From assembly GCA_023252195.1 (NCBI GenBank), contig JAHEXI010000025.1, positions 1 through 48,662 on the forward strand: a stretch of 48,662 bases of DNA, read 5' to 3'. A program made the translations under genes and the position numbers. This document shows, piece by piece, positions 24,339 through 33,565 of this stretch (position 1 is the first letter of the stretch; every line of letters starts with the position of its first letter). Origin of the DNA: Pseudonocardiales bacterium (lineage in GTDB: Bacteria > Actinomycetota > Actinomycetes > Mycobacteriales > Pseudonocardiaceae). Under the pieces are notes generated by a model. That model had not been told where the DNA came from. It searched no databases and saw nothing but the letters and a program-made list of their open reading frames with translations.

Positions 24339-25253
24339 GTGCCGCAAGCCGTGCTTCCAGTGGGCGAGTCGCCAGCTGCGGTGCACCCGCGCTACGCGCA
24401 TCCACTGGCCGCGTCGATAGCCACAGCGGACCGTGCGGTGACGTTGTTGTCTTTCCGGACATTCGACCGGATGTCGGGCCTGGCCAACGCCCAGAGCGCC
24501 CAGTGGATCAGGTGTGACCACGCCCTGGCGGATCCGGACTTCTTCCCACGGTGGCGGGGGCAGGTCGCCCAACAGCTAGCCGAGCAGCAGTCGCACGCCC
24601 CGGAGCAGCAGATCCAGGTTCCGGAGAAAACCACCGGCGGCTACGTGCTGCAGTGGTATCTGGTCATCCCGAGCTACCTCGGCGCGGTGCTGTTCCACTC
24701 CGCCCGGCGGGTGCCCTCGCTATCGCCGCGGCAGCTCAGCTTCCAGCTCGACCCGGCGGCGGTGCGAGAGGTGGCGCTGCAGCCGGGGCGATTCTGGTGC
24801 CTGCCCGATGACCCCGCCGCGGGGCATCCCGATGCCGTGCCGGTGCCGGACGAGGCAGTGCTGGGGGCGATACTGCGCCGTCAGGTGATCGCGCACGCCA
24901 CCCATTTCCTCACGGTGTACGGCCCGATGGTGCGGTTCGGGTCTCGTACCCAGTGGGCGGCGGTGACCGACGTGCTGGACAGCGCCCTGCTGTTGGCGGG
25001 GCGCTCGTTCGGGTCACCACAGGCCGGCGCCGCCGATGCGCGGCTGGTACTCGCCGATGGCGAGAAACCGCTCACCTCGGCCTCGACCATCCGCGAGTTG
25101 ACCGATGACCGCGGCCGCACCCACTGGACCCGGCTGCGCGGCTCATGCTGCTTTCTCTATGCCCTGCCCGGAGTCGCGCGTCCATGCGCCAGCTGCCCGC
25201 GAATCAAAGATTCTGACCGGGCTTGTATCTTCGGCACGCTTGATCGGGCTTGA
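24339..25253 (+). CDS. FhuF-like ferric iron reductase
   Basis: About 304 residues from GTG 24339, chosen because AGGAG is 5 nt upstream; ATG 24285 is a weaker alternative. The C-terminus holds the [2Fe-2S] signature of the FhuF family: GSCCFLYALPGVARPCASCP, with the CC pair and CxxC. The central part (VIAHATHFLTVYGPMVRFGS) agrees with FhuF-like siderophore reductases, which release iron from ferric siderophores in the cytosol. The iron box upstream suggests induction at low iron. Its stop overlaps the start of the DAG kinase gene. Confidence 0.75.
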   Translation: MPQAVLPVGESPAAVHPRYAHPLAASIATADRAVTLLSFRTFDRMSGLANAQSAQWIRCDHALADPDFFPRWRGQVAQQLAEQQSHAPEQQIQVPEKTTGGYVLQWYLVIPSYLGAVLFHSARRVPSLSPRQLSFQLDPAAVREVALQPGRFWCLPDDPAAGHPDAVPVPDEAVLGAILRRQVIAHATHFLTVYGPMVRFGSRTQWAAVTDVLDSALLLAGRSFGSPQAGAADARLVLADGEKPLTSASTIRELTDDRGRTHWTRLRGSCCFLYALPGVARPCASCPRIKDSDRACIFGTLDRA

Positions 25254-26212
25254 GCCTGTCGCAGCCCGTATCTTCATGGCTTGTGACACCCGCGCCGGTC
25301 CACTCGCTTCCGGAGCGGCCGTTGCCGGCGGTGGTGGTCAATCCGGTCAGCATCAAGGACCCGGTGAGGCTGCGGATTCAGATCACGGCGGTGTGCGTGG
25401 AGTTGGGATGGCAGTCACCGCTGTGGCTGCAGACCACCATTGACGACCCTGGTAAGGGTCAGACCACGGCTGCGCTGGCTGCCGGCGCTGATGTAGTGCT
25501 CGCCTGCGGCGGCGACGGCACGGTTCGGCACGTGGCGCACGTCCTCGCCGGATCGGGCACCCCGATGGGTTTACTGCCAACCGGCACCGCCAACCTACTG
25601 GCCCGCAACCTCGCCATTGCGCGGCGAGACCCGGTTCAAGCCACTCGGACCGCATTGTCCGGGAAAACCCGCGCGATCGACGTTGGGTGGGTGCTCATCG
25701 ACGACCACGCCGAGGAGCACGTGTTTCTGGTGATGGCCGGGATGGGCTTCGACGCGGCAATCATGTCCGGCGCACCGCACGAATTGAAGGCCCGGCTGGG
25801 CTCCTTGGCCTATGTCGTCTCGGGAGCGCGCGCGCTGAACGGCCTGCGAGCCGACATCACCCTCGCGGTCGACGGTCGGATCGAGTTGCCCCAGCGAGTC
25901 CGCGCGGTGATAGTCGGCAACTGCGGAAGGCTTCTCGGCGGCCTGGTATTGATGCCGGCGGCCAGGGTCGATGACGGGCTGCTGGATGTGGTGACCATAG
26001 GGCCGCGAGGAATCATCGGCTGGCTGGCGGTGACTGCCCGGGTGCTGGCCCGCCGCCGCGAGGGCCATCGAATAGTGCAGCACTGGCAGGGCCGCGACGT
26101 CATCATCAGCTCGGACAGTGCCCAGCAGGCGCAACTCGACGGCGATCCGGTAGGCGAAGCGCACGGAATGCGGCTGCGCGTCGACCCGGGCGCGCTGCTC
26201 GTGCGCTCGTGA
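25250..26212 (+). CDS. Diacylglycerol/lipid kinase family protein
   Basis: A lipid kinase of the DAGKc family. The glycine-rich nucleotide loop is ADVVLACGGDGTVRHVAHVL, then GLLPTGTANLLARNL with the conserved G-G-T-N pattern, and a C-terminal part with LDGDPVGE. It would phosphorylate a diacylglycerol- or isoprenoid-type lipid at the membrane. The start is uncertain: TTG 25250 overlaps the previous stop, while GTG 25283 also fits; neither has a clear ribosome site. The stop codon is inside a large palindrome. Confidence 0.85.
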   Translation: MSLSQPVSSWLVTPAPVHSLPERPLPAVVVNPVSIKDPVRLRIQITAVCVELGWQSPLWLQTTIDDPGKGQTTAALAAGADVVLACGGDGTVRHVAHVLAGSGTPMGLLPTGTANLLARNLAIARRDPVQATRTALSGKTRAIDVGWVLIDDHAEEHVFLVMAGMGFDAAIMSGAPHELKARLGSLAYVVSGARALNGLRADITLAVDGRIELPQRVRAVIVGNCGRLLGGLVLMPAARVDDGLLDVVTIGPRGIIGWLAVTARVLARRREGHRIVQHWQGRDVIISSDSAQQAQLDGDPVGEAHGMRLRVDPGALLVRS

Positions 26213-26250
26213 GTGCGTAACAGTGTTAGAACACTGTTACGCACTCACGA
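26207..26250. terminator. Perfect 21-bp-arm palindrome at the DAG kinase stop
   Basis: The arms 26207-26227 and 26230-26250 are perfectly complementary over 21 bp with only AG between them. The left arm contains the TGA stop of the kinase gene (core GAGTGCGTAACAGTGTT). No T-run follows. It probably ends transcription of the fhuF-like/DAG-kinase operon. The near-zero loop would favour cruciform formation rather than an ordinary RNA hairpin. Confidence 0.75.
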
Positions 26251-26365
26251 CCCCCGATCGGGGTCAGTTGCGCAGATTGATGAACCGCTGCCTTCCGGGC
26301 AACGTTCACTGTGATGCGGGTAACACTGCCCGCGAAGTATTCACCTCGACGGAGGGAGCCGCCCG

Positions 26366-26869
26366 ATGGTGAGTCTGGTGAAGGGTTTCGCGGGCAAGCC
26401 TGCGCATGCGCCGCTGACCGACATCGGTATCGGCGCTTACACCGCTGGCGTCGCGATGCTCGTGGCCGGCGCGGCCGGGTTCCAGCAAGCCGCGATGGCC
26501 TCCGCGTCCGTGATCGCAATCGGAGTCGGCCTCATCGCAGCCATACCAACGATCATCACCGGCCTGGTGGACTTGTTCGGTATTCCGGCGGATGCCCCCG
26601 CGCGCACGCTGGGCTGGTGGCACCTGACTCTCATGGCCAGCGCCACCGGCCTGTTCGCGTGGACGTTCAAGTTGCAGTTGGCTGGATACTCCACCGGCAA
26701 GGTCATCACGTTAGCTCTGACCGTCGGTGTCATCTCCTGGGTGTTACTCTTCGCCGGCGGCTATCTCGGCGGCGCGCTCACCTTCGTCTACGGAGTCCGA
26801 GTCCTCAAGCACCCGCAAGCTCCCATGGCTGACGCACTCATTCCCGGTCGCGCGGACCATAATGACTAA
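26366..26869 (+). CDS. DUF2231 membrane protein
   Basis: A 167-residue protein with four hydrophobic helices (about 24-45, 47-68, 85-105, 115-143) and the LTDIGIGAYTAGV start typical of DUF2231. Charged residues are few, and the C-terminus is hydrophilic (HPQAPMADALIPGRADHND). GGAGG precedes ATG 26366 by 10 nt. It stands alone between two palindromes. The function of the family is not established. Confidence 0.78.
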   Translation: MVSLVKGFAGKPAHAPLTDIGIGAYTAGVAMLVAGAAGFQQAAMASASVIAIGVGLIAAIPTIITGLVDLFGIPADAPARTLGWWHLTLMASATGLFAWTFKLQLAGYSTGKVITLALTVGVISWVLLFAGGYLGGALTFVYGVRVLKHPQAPMADALIPGRADHND

Positions 26870-26895
26870 GCCTGCGGCGGCACCACTGACCCCTT

Positions 26896-26938
26896 ACAAC
26901 ACACCGGTGCCACTACTCAAGCAGCACCGGTGTGTTGT
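26896..26938. terminator. Bidirectional hairpin between DUF2231 gene and lsr2
   Basis: ACAACACACCGGTGC (26896-26910) pairs with GCACCGGTGTGTTGT (26924-26938) around a 13-nt loop. It is placed between convergent genes, 26 bp after one stop and 10 bp from the lsr2 stop, so it can serve both. Confidence 0.75.
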
Positions 26939-26947
26939 TCTACGGGC

Positions 26948-27304
26948 TCAGTTTCCCTTGTGGTAAGCCTCTAACACCTCAGCCGGGATACGGCCCCGAT
27001 CTGAGACATTGTAACCGTTCTTGCGGGCCCACTCGCGGATCGCAGCGTTCTGCTCGCGGTCCACCGACGCACGACCACCGGTACTGGCCCGACGAGCCGT
27101 ACCCGCAACCTTGCGACGCCCGCCTGCCGCACCCGACTTGCGGGCGCTGCCGACATAGTCCGCCAGTGAGTCACGCAACTTCCCCGCGTTACCGGCCGAC
27201 AGATCAATCTCGTAAGACACGCCGTCGATACCAAACTCAACGGTCTCTTCGGCGGTACCTCCGTCGAGGTCATCGACCAAGGTTACGGTGACCTTCTGCG
27301 CCAT
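26948..27304 (-). CDS. lsr2: Nucleoid-associated protein Lsr2
   Basis: A 118-residue Lsr2. The N-terminal dimerisation domain is [20 protein letters not shown] and onward; the C-terminal DNA-binding domain ([20 protein letters not shown]) contains the AT-hook-like RGR. It binds AT-rich DNA and silences foreign genes, so the AT-richer accessory DNA at the left of the window is a likely target. GGAGG is 9 nt before ATG 27304. The order lsr2-lysS is conserved in mycobacteria. Confidence 0.95.
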   Translation of the reverse strand: MAQKVTVTLVDDLDGGTAEETVEFGIDGVSYEIDLSAGNAGKLRDSLADYVGSARKSGAAGGRRKVAGTARRASTGGRASVDREQNAAIREWARKNGYNVSDRGRIPAEVLEAYHKGN

Positions 27305-27424
27305 GCGCGTCGTCCTCCCTCAGGGACGTGGTGGACGGAGCCATCGCACGACGACTCCACAACGACAACGAGTAGGTTAGCCCATTTCCGTGCAGATTGC
27401 GAAATCACCCGTCATCGGCGTCCG

Positions 27425-28924
27425 CTATTGTGGTCGTACCAGCGGAAACAGGATGGTCTCGCGGATACCCGACCCAGTGAGCGCCATGAGCAGCCGGTCG
27501 ATCCCCATTCCCATGCCGCCACTTGGCGGCATTCCGTACTCCATGGCTGTCAGGAACTCCTCGTCCAGCGGCATCGCCTCGTCATCACCCGCCGCCGTGA
27601 GCGCGGCCTGAGCCTCGAAACGCTCCCGTTGCACGACCGGATCGACCAACTCCGAGTAGGCAGTGGCCGACTCGACAGAACGGATGTAGAGATCCCATTT
27701 CTCGGCCAGACCCGCAGCGCTGCGGTGTTCCCGGGTCAGCGGGGCGGTGTCCACCGGAAAGTCCTTGACGAAGGTCGGCGCGTGCAGCTCTGGTACCACG
27801 AGTTGCTCGAACAACTCCTCAACCAACTTTCCGGGTAGCCAGGCGGGATTGCACGTAAGGCCCACTCGCTCGGCGTAGCCGAGCAACTCCGCACGCCCCG
27901 TCGCCGGAGTGATCTCCTCGCCAAGCGCCTTCGAGACAGCGCCGAACAGGCTGACCTGAGCCCATTGCCCGCCGATGTCGTAGTCACTCCCGTCGGCGAG
28001 CCGAAGTGTGGTGGATCCGAACACGTCGCGGGCCACTGTCTGATACAGCGTGCGAGTCAGCTGCGCCATGCCCTCGTAGTCGGTGTAGGCCTGGTACACC
28101 TCAAGCATGGTGAACTCCGGCGAGTGCGTAGAGTCCGCGCCCTCGTTGCGGAACACTCGGTTGAGCTCGAAGACCCGCTCCATCCCGCCCACCACGCAAC
28201 GCTTCAGGTAAAGTTCTGGAGCGATCCGCAGGTACAGGTCGGTATCGAGAGCGTTGGAGTGCGTCACAAACGGCCGTGCCGCGGCACCACCATGCACGAT
28301 CTGCAGCATGGGTGTCTCAACTTCGACGAAGTCGAGAGAATGCAGCATCGCACGGACCGATCGAACCGCGTCGGCACGCACCCGGGCAGTCCGCCGGGCC
28401 GCCTCGCGAACGATGAGATCGAGATAACGCTGGCGGACCCGGGTTTCCTCGGCCAGTTCCTTGTGCGCGGTCGGAAGAGGTCGTAATGCCTTGGCCGCCA
28501 TCTGCCATTGGGTGGCTTGCACGGACAGCTCCCCGCGACGCGACGTGACGACCTCTCCGGTCACGGACACGTGGTCCCCGAGGTCGACATCGGCCTTCCA
28601 CGCGGTCAGTCCGTCGGCGCCCACATTGGCCAGGCTGAGCATCGCCTGCAACTCGGTTCCGTCGCCCTCACGCAACGTTGCAAAGCAGAGTTTGCCAGCG
28701 GTACGCAGGAAAATAACCCGACCGGTTACCGCGACCTGTTCACCGGTGACCGCGTCCGGCGGCAGCCCGACGTTGGTGTCGCGGATTTCCTTCAGGGTTC
28801 GGGTACGTGGAACTGCGACGGGGTATGGGTGCGGCCCGGAAGCCAACATCCGCTCCCGCTTGTTCCTGCGCACCCGCATCTGGTCCGGCAAGTCGTCGTC
28901 TGCGTGGGATAGCTCCGTAGTCAC
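27425..28924 (-). CDS. lysS: Lysyl-tRNA synthetase, class II
   Basis: About 499 residues. N-terminal OB-fold anticodon domain ([20 protein letters not shown]), then class II motifs: motif 2 in [20 protein letters not shown], motif 3 in [17 protein letters not shown], with SEFT/ETPML elements between. I chose GTG 28924 ([15 protein letters not shown]) because LysS proteins begin close to the DLPxQMRVRR segment. No ribosome site is visible and the frame stays open upstream to about 29100, so an N-terminal extension cannot be excluded. Confidence 0.92.
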   Translation of the reverse strand: MTTELSHADDDLPDQMRVRRNKRERMLASGPHPYPVAVPRTRTLKEIRDTNVGLPPDAVTGEQVAVTGRVIFLRTAGKLCFATLREGDGTELQAMLSLANVGADGLTAWKADVDLGDHVSVTGEVVTSRRGELSVQATQWQMAAKALRPLPTAHKELAEETRVRQRYLDLIVREAARRTARVRADAVRSVRAMLHSLDFVEVETPMLQIVHGGAAARPFVTHSNALDTDLYLRIAPELYLKRCVVGGMERVFELNRVFRNEGADSTHSPEFTMLEVYQAYTDYEGMAQLTRTLYQTVARDVFGSTTLRLADGSDYDIGGQWAQVSLFGAVSKALGEEITPATGRAELLGYAERVGLTCNPAWLPGKLVEELFEQLVVPELHAPTFVKDFPVDTAPLTREHRSAAGLAEKWDLYIRSVESATAYSELVDPVVQRERFEAQAALTAAGDDEAMPLDEEFLTAMEYGMPPSGGMGMGIDRLLMALTGSGIRETILFPLVRPQ

Positions 28925-29133
28925 ACCGGACAACTTAGTGATCCGCCGCGAAAGGGCGGTTCGCGCCCGGCTGGCGAACGCTTCGCGCCAGCGTGGCGGC
29001 CGCGCTGTTTCCGTCCGCGTTGCCTTCGCGCCACCCACCGCGCGACCTACCTCATCGAGGCTGCCCGCGCAGATGGCGTCCGCAAGAACCAGTAATCGCC
29101 GTTATAGGGCTGGCTTGCGCAGTACGGCCTCGG

Positions 29134-29922
29134 TCAGGTGATGTTGCGTTCGAAGACCATCCGCAATCCCCGCAGCGTGAGGTGCGGGGCGTGATGGGTG
29201 ATGGTCTGGGACTCGGCGATCAGCAGCGGGGCCAGGCCGCCGGTGGCGACGACCACCACGTCGGCCTCGGCTCCTGGGGCCAGCTCCGCAGCGATCCGCT
29301 GGACCAGCCCGTCCACCTGCCCGGCGAAGCCGAACAGCAACCCAGACTGCAACGCCTCCACAGTGCTCTTGCCGATCACCGACCGGGGTCGGACCAGCTG
29401 CACCTTCAACAGCTGCGCCGCCCGGCTTGCGAGCGCATCGATGGAGATCTCGATGCCCGGCGCCAGCGCACCGCCGAGAAATTCGCCGCGCGCGCTGACC
29501 ACGTCGAAGTTGGTGGAGGTGCCGAAATCCACCACGATCGCGGGGCCGCCGTAGAGGGTAAAGGCGGCCAGCGTGTTGACGATCCGATCAGCACCCAGCT
29601 CACGTGGGTTGTCGTAGAGCAACGGCACGCCGGTGCGGACGCCGGGCTCGACGATCACCCGTGGCAGCTGCGGCCAGTACCGGTCGACCATCACTTTCAG
29701 TTCGCGTAGCAGCGCCGGCACTGTGGACAGCGCGGCGATGCCAGTGATCTTGCTGGAGTAGGAACCGAGCAGCCCGCGGACGGTCAGCGCCATCTCGTCG
29801 GCGGTCATCCTGGCGTCGGTACGCATCCGCCAGTCATGCAGTAGCGCGGCGTCCTCACCCTGTTGGGCAGTGAACAAGCCCAGGACGATATTGGTGTTAC
29901 CGATGTCTACGGTGAGCAGCAC
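29134..29922 (-). CDS. coaX: Type III pantothenate kinase
   Basis: About 262 residues from GTG 29922 (VLLTVDIGNTNIVLGLF, whose DIGNTN is the ATP phosphate loop of the ASKHA fold). Further type III features: GADRIVNTLAA, VVDFGTSTNFDVV and VVVATGGLAPLL. It phosphorylates pantothenate as the first step to CoA. An alternative GTG at 29958 would overlap panD. The gene follows panC-panD, so pantothenate synthesis and its first use are in one operon. Confidence 0.93.
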   Translation of the reverse strand: MLLTVDIGNTNIVLGLFTAQQGEDAALLHDWRMRTDARMTADEMALTVRGLLGSYSSKITGIAALSTVPALLRELKVMVDRYWPQLPRVIVEPGVRTGVPLLYDNPRELGADRIVNTLAAFTLYGGPAIVVDFGTSTNFDVVSARGEFLGGALAPGIEISIDALASRAAQLLKVQLVRPRSVIGKSTVEALQSGLLFGFAGQVDGLVQRIAAELAPGAEADVVVVATGGLAPLLIAESQTITHHAPHLTLRGLRMVFERNIT

Positions 29923-29935
29923 TCGCTCTCGCCCG

Positions 29936-30346
29936 TCAGACGCCGGCCGAGCCGGCAATCAGGTCTGCGGCCGGCGCATGCGCTGGATCGTGACCCTGGT
30001 GCACGATCCGATTATCGACGTCGACGAACACGACTCGGGGTAGGTAGTGCCGGGACTCGTCCTCGTCCATCGTGGCGTAGGCGATGAGGATCACCAGGTC
30101 ACCAGGTGCCATCAGGTGCGCGGCGGCGCCGTTGATCCCGACCACCCCGCTGCGTCGCGCGCCGGGAATGACATAGGTCTCCAGCCGGGCGCCGTTGGTG
30201 ACGTCCACGATGGCCACCCGCTCGCCGGCGAGCAGGTCGGCGGCGTCCATCAGGTCCTCGTCGACCGTGACCGACCCCACGTAGTGCAGATCCGCATGGG
30301 TGACAGTGGCCCGGTGGATCTTGGACTTCAGCATCGTCCGGAACAT
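29936..30346 (-). CDS. panD: Aspartate 1-decarboxylase precursor
   Basis: A 136-residue PanD from ATG 30346. Self-cleavage occurs at Gly24-Ser25 ([19 protein letters not shown]) to make the pyruvoyl cofactor. Downstream [19 protein letters not shown] and [10 protein letters not shown] are standard. The ATG overlaps the panC stop by the sequence TGATG, and GGAG lies 7 nt before it, which decides against the GTG one codon earlier. It makes beta-alanine for pantothenate. Confidence 0.95.
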   Translation of the reverse strand: MFRTMLKSKIHRATVTHADLHYVGSVTVDEDLMDAADLLAGERVAIVDVTNGARLETYVIPGARRSGVVGINGAAAHLMAPGDLVILIAYATMDEDESRHYLPRVVFVDVDNRIVHQGHDPAHAPAADLIAGSAGV

Positions 30347-31233
30347 CACGGGGCTCCTCGTCCGTTGGAATCGGCACCCAGCCGCAGGCCGACGTTATCG
30401 ATCAACCGGGTGGTCCCGACGGTGGCCGCCAGCAACAACCGGGCCGGTCCTTGCCGCGGAGCCGGGCCGAGTTGGGGATTGCGCAGCGCCAGGTAGTCCA
30501 GTTCGACGGCGGGTTGCCTGGCCAACACCTCGCCGGCGGCTGCGAGCACCGCGTCATGACCCTGCACGCCAACCCTGGCGCCGGCGCTCAGGGCCGCCGA
30601 CAACGCGACTGCCGCAACCCGGGCCTCGGCGTCGAGGTGGACGTTGCGCGACGACAGCGCGAGCCCGTCTGCTTCTCGCACGGTGGGGACCCCGAGGACC
30701 TGCACATCCATCCGCAGGTCGGCCACCATCCGCTGCACGAGCACCAGCTGCTGGTAATCCTTCTCACCGAACAACGCCCGATCCGGAGCGACGATCCCGA
30801 ACAGCTTGGCTACCACTGTCAGCACGGCGGCGAAGTGTCCTGCTCGGCTGGCTCCCTCCAGCTGCGCACCGATCGGACCGGGTGTCACGGTGGTATCGGA
30901 TCCAGGCGGTGACATCGCCGCCACGCTGGGTGCGAAGACCAGCTCCACACCTTCCTCGCAGCACAGCGCGAGATCAGCGTCGAAGCTGCGGGGGTAGCGG
31001 TCCAGATCGTGGCGGGAGCCGAACTGCAACGGATTGAGGTAGATCGACACCATCGTGCGCGCGCCCGGGACGGCCTGGGCGGCTCGAATCAGCGCCCGAT
31101 GACCGGCGTGCAACGCTCCCATCGTCGGGACCAGCACGACCGGGTGCCCGGCTGAGCGCAGCCGGCTCGTCACCGCAGACAGCGCGGCGGGGTCTTGGTG
31201 GACGGTTAGTTCACCGCGGAGCCGGCTGGTCAT
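30346..31233 (-). CDS. panC: Pantothenate synthetase
   Basis: A 295-residue enzyme joining pantoate and beta-alanine with ATP. Nucleotide-binding motifs: [34 protein letters not shown], and LALSSRN. Its ATG 31233 overlaps the stop of the DUF2520 gene (ATGA), and its own stop overlaps panD, so the three genes are coupled. Confidence 0.95.
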   Translation of the reverse strand: MTSRLRGELTVHQDPAALSAVTSRLRSAGHPVVLVPTMGALHAGHRALIRAAQAVPGARTMVSIYLNPLQFGSRHDLDRYPRSFDADLALCCEEGVELVFAPSVAAMSPPGSDTTVTPGPIGAQLEGASRAGHFAAVLTVVAKLFGIVAPDRALFGEKDYQQLVLVQRMVADLRMDVQVLGVPTVREADGLALSSRNVHLDAEARVAAVALSAALSAGARVGVQGHDAVLAAAGEVLARQPAVELDYLALRNPQLGPAPRQGPARLLLAATVGTTRLIDNVGLRLGADSNGRGAP

Positions 31234-32156
31234 CGCCGTACCTGAAGGGTTTCCCGGACCTGGGTAGCGACCGCCGGAGCCAGCAGCCCGGCCGCCTCGG
31301 CTCGGTCAGCTGTCCGCATCGCCTGCGCTCGGTAGGACTCGAGCAGCTCCGGCGCGGAGTCGGCGAGCACCCGCAGGTGCAGCCGTAGCGTGTCGAGGTC
31401 GCCGCGGGTCACCGGGCCGGTCAACGCACGGTCGCCGTGGCGCAGCGTGTTGTCCAGCGCCGCCTCCAGCAGCGGGCCGAGCAGCCGTTCAGCGGGCACC
31501 ACGCCGGCACGCTCCAGCGCGTCCACCGCGTCGCGCACCAGAGTGGCCAGATGATTGGCCCCATGCGCCAGCGCCGCGTGATACAGCGGTCGGGCCTGCG
31601 GCGGCACACGCACCGGCTCAGCACCCATCTCCAGCACCAGCGCCTCGCCGACGCTCCAGCCGGTCTCATCGGCCACCGTAACGCCGACACAGGCCGCCGC
31701 CAGCCGGGCGACGTCCTCCGCGCGCCCAGTGAAAGTCATCGCGGGATGCAGCGCGAGCGGGAGCACGCCGACCGCGGTCGCCGACGCCAGCACGTCCACC
31801 CCCCGAGCGCCACTGGTGTGCACCACGATCTGACCGGCCCGAAACGCCCCGGTCGTGGCGAGCCCGGAGACCAGGCCCGGCAGCACGTCGTCGGGGACGG
31901 CGAGCAGCACCAGGTCCGACCGTCGCACGACGTCATCGGGCGCCAGCACCGGCACATCAGGTAACAGGTTCGCCGCGCGCCGCAAGGAAGCTCGGGATAC
32001 CGCGCTCACCCCGACCACCACGTGCCCGGCACCGGATACCGCGGCGCCGAGCACCGATCCCACCCGACCGGCGGAGACCACGCCCACAGCCAGTCGGGCC
32101 GGGCGGCCGGCCACTCCACGGGACGCGGCTGAACCCGACCGTGGCATCATCGCCAT
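31230..32156 (-). CDS. Rossmann-fold DUF2520 protein
   Basis: A 308-residue protein. The N-terminal Rossmann domain starts at VGVVSAGRVGSVLGAAVSGA (nucleotide-binding GxxGxxG variant), with DLVLLAVPDDVLPGLVSGL and HPAMTFTG as in the F420-like oxidoreductase fold. The C-terminal helical DUF2520 half follows (ARPLYHAALAHGANHLATLV). Its homologue in mycobacteria also precedes panC. A ketopantoate reductase role has been proposed by context; the sequence does not prove it. GGAGG is 6 nt before ATG 32156. Confidence 0.82.
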   Translation of the reverse strand: MAMMPRSGSAASRGVAGRPARLAVGVVSAGRVGSVLGAAVSGAGHVVVGVSAVSRASLRRAANLLPDVPVLAPDDVVRRSDLVLLAVPDDVLPGLVSGLATTGAFRAGQIVVHTSGARGVDVLASATAVGVLPLALHPAMTFTGRAEDVARLAAACVGVTVADETGWSVGEALVLEMGAEPVRVPPQARPLYHAALAHGANHLATLVRDAVDALERAGVVPAERLLGPLLEAALDNTLRHGDRALTGPVTRGDLDTLRLHLRVLADSAPELLESYRAQAMRTADRAEAAGLLAPAVATQVRETLQVRR

Positions 32157-32228
32157 TGCCGTCCTCCAGATGTTCCAGTCCCGCGCTGGCCGCAGGTACC
32201 GGACAGGCGCAGATTAACCCCGCTGGAG

Positions 32229-33416
32229 CTATTCGCGCCGGTCGGCGTGAGCAGCTTCACTCAACGGGTAGTTTGCGGCCCGCTGGGCCCGGCGCCGCGC
32301 GGCCAGCAGCGCGTCCAACGCCTCGTGATGCCACCGCCCGGTGTCGGCGCCGACCTCGCCCGGACGCATCCGGTCTTGCGAGAAAGCGAGTTCGGTGACC
32401 GCATGCTGGTAGTCACGCACCGCGTCTGCTGCGGTCTGGCCCGCCTGGCGGCCCACCGCGGCAGACCACCCCCGCCGACCGGCCTGACTGGCCAGCAGCG
32501 GGACCTCGCTGGGGGCGATCAATCCCGCGCTGGCGAATCCTGGCAACGCCGCGGCGATCACCCGTTGCTCCCGGCGGCGCTGCCAGAGCACCAGTGCGAT
32601 CAACCCGCCGAATATCGGCATCATGATCATGCCATAGAAAGTGGGGAGGAAGCCGAAACCAGCAGATGCGTTCCACAGCGAATGCAGCCCTACAGCTGCT
32701 AAGTACCCGAGGAACGGCAGCAGCATCCGCCGGGCCTGGTGGCGTCGGCGAACCGCCAGTCCCACGGCGATCCCGGTCATCGCGGTGAACACCGGATGCG
32801 CGAACGGGGCGAGCACGCCGCGCATCAAGAACACGATGGCCACTCCGTTGCCGTCGCCGACCAGCCCGCCGACGGCGAACGCGCGCCCGAAGTAGAGCAC
32901 GTTCTCGGTGAACGCGAAGCCGGTGGCGACCAGCCCGGCGTAGACGATCCCGTCCACCACGCCGTCGAACTCGCGGCGGCGCAACCACAGCAGCCCGACC
33001 AGGAACGTGCCCTTGAGGGCCTCCTCGATGACCGGGGCGGAAATCACCGCCCCGACGAGATCGCCACCCCCGGTGCCGAGCACCTGGTCCCCGAACTCTG
33101 TCGCCGAGTCGTTGACCGTTGCCGCGCCGAGCACCGAGATCCCCGCACCCCACAGGAACGCGGCGAGCAACAACCGCGGCGGCTCGGGCTCCCAGCGGTC
33201 CACCCACAAGAACACCGCCACCACCGGCAACGCTGGCAGGACCGCCGCCATGGCACCGACCAGCACGGCGCCGCCGCCAACAGTGCTGCTGATGAAGCCG
33301 AGGGCGAGGAGAAAACCGGCGGCCAGGGCCGCCAGGCCCAGCGCAGGCAGCACCACCTGCCGGCGGTGCGCGGGAGGCCCCTGTGAGTTTCGGCTAGCCA
33401 GTCCGAACGGCGTCAT
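32229..33416 (-). CDS. PrsW family intramembrane metalloprotease
   Basis: A 395-residue membrane protein with about eight hydrophobic helices between residues 22 and 280. PrsW motifs are present: APVIEEALKG with the double Glu, FAFTENVLYF, FAHPVFTAMTGIAVGL with the metal His, and GLHSLWNAS. These proteases cut regulatory proteins within the membrane (anti-sigma factors in Bacillus). The C-terminal 110 residues are cytoplasmic and charged. In mycobacteria the corresponding position between the Rv3603c- and Rv3604c-type genes has no PrsW gene. Its own substrate is unknown. Confidence 0.85.
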   Translation of the reverse strand: MTPFGLASRNSQGPPAHRRQVVLPALGLAALAAGFLLALGFISSTVGGGAVLVGAMAAVLPALPVVAVFLWVDRWEPEPPRLLLAAFLWGAGISVLGAATVNDSATEFGDQVLGTGGGDLVGAVISAPVIEEALKGTFLVGLLWLRRREFDGVVDGIVYAGLVATGFAFTENVLYFGRAFAVGGLVGDGNGVAIVFLMRGVLAPFAHPVFTAMTGIAVGLAVRRRHQARRMLLPFLGYLAAVGLHSLWNASAGFGFLPTFYGMIMMPIFGGLIALVLWQRRREQRVIAAALPGFASAGLIAPSEVPLLASQAGRRGWSAAVGRQAGQTAADAVRDYQHAVTELAFSQDRMRPGEVGADTGRWHHEALDALLAARRRAQRAANYPLSEAAHADRRE

Positions 33417-33475
33417 GACGCCGCACGCCCCCCGACTTCGCGGATGCTCCCATAGCGGCTGGGTGCGCTGACCCG

Positions 33476-33565
33476 GGATAATCCAGTGATCACGATTTCG
33501 GAAGCGTGAGCCGCGCTGAGCGCGGTTGATTCTTCCGAAATCGTGATCACTTGACTGGGTTATCC
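33476..33565. terminator. Composite long palindrome between DUF6779 gene and prsW
   Basis: GTGATCACGATTTCGGAAG (33486-33504) pairs perfectly with CTTCCGAAATCGTGATCAC (33532-33550). Outside it, GGATAATCCA and TGGGTTATCC pair with one mismatch, and inside there is a second small stem CCGCGCT-G-AGCGCGG. The outer right arm contains the stop codon of the upstream gene. It probably ends the folate operon before prsW. Confidence 0.7.

Noticed and set aside
28925-29110. N-terminal extension of lysS
   Set aside because: The frame is open, but the extra residues are Arg/Ala-rich and do not fit LysS N-termini; start placed at GTG 28924, with the uncertainty stated.
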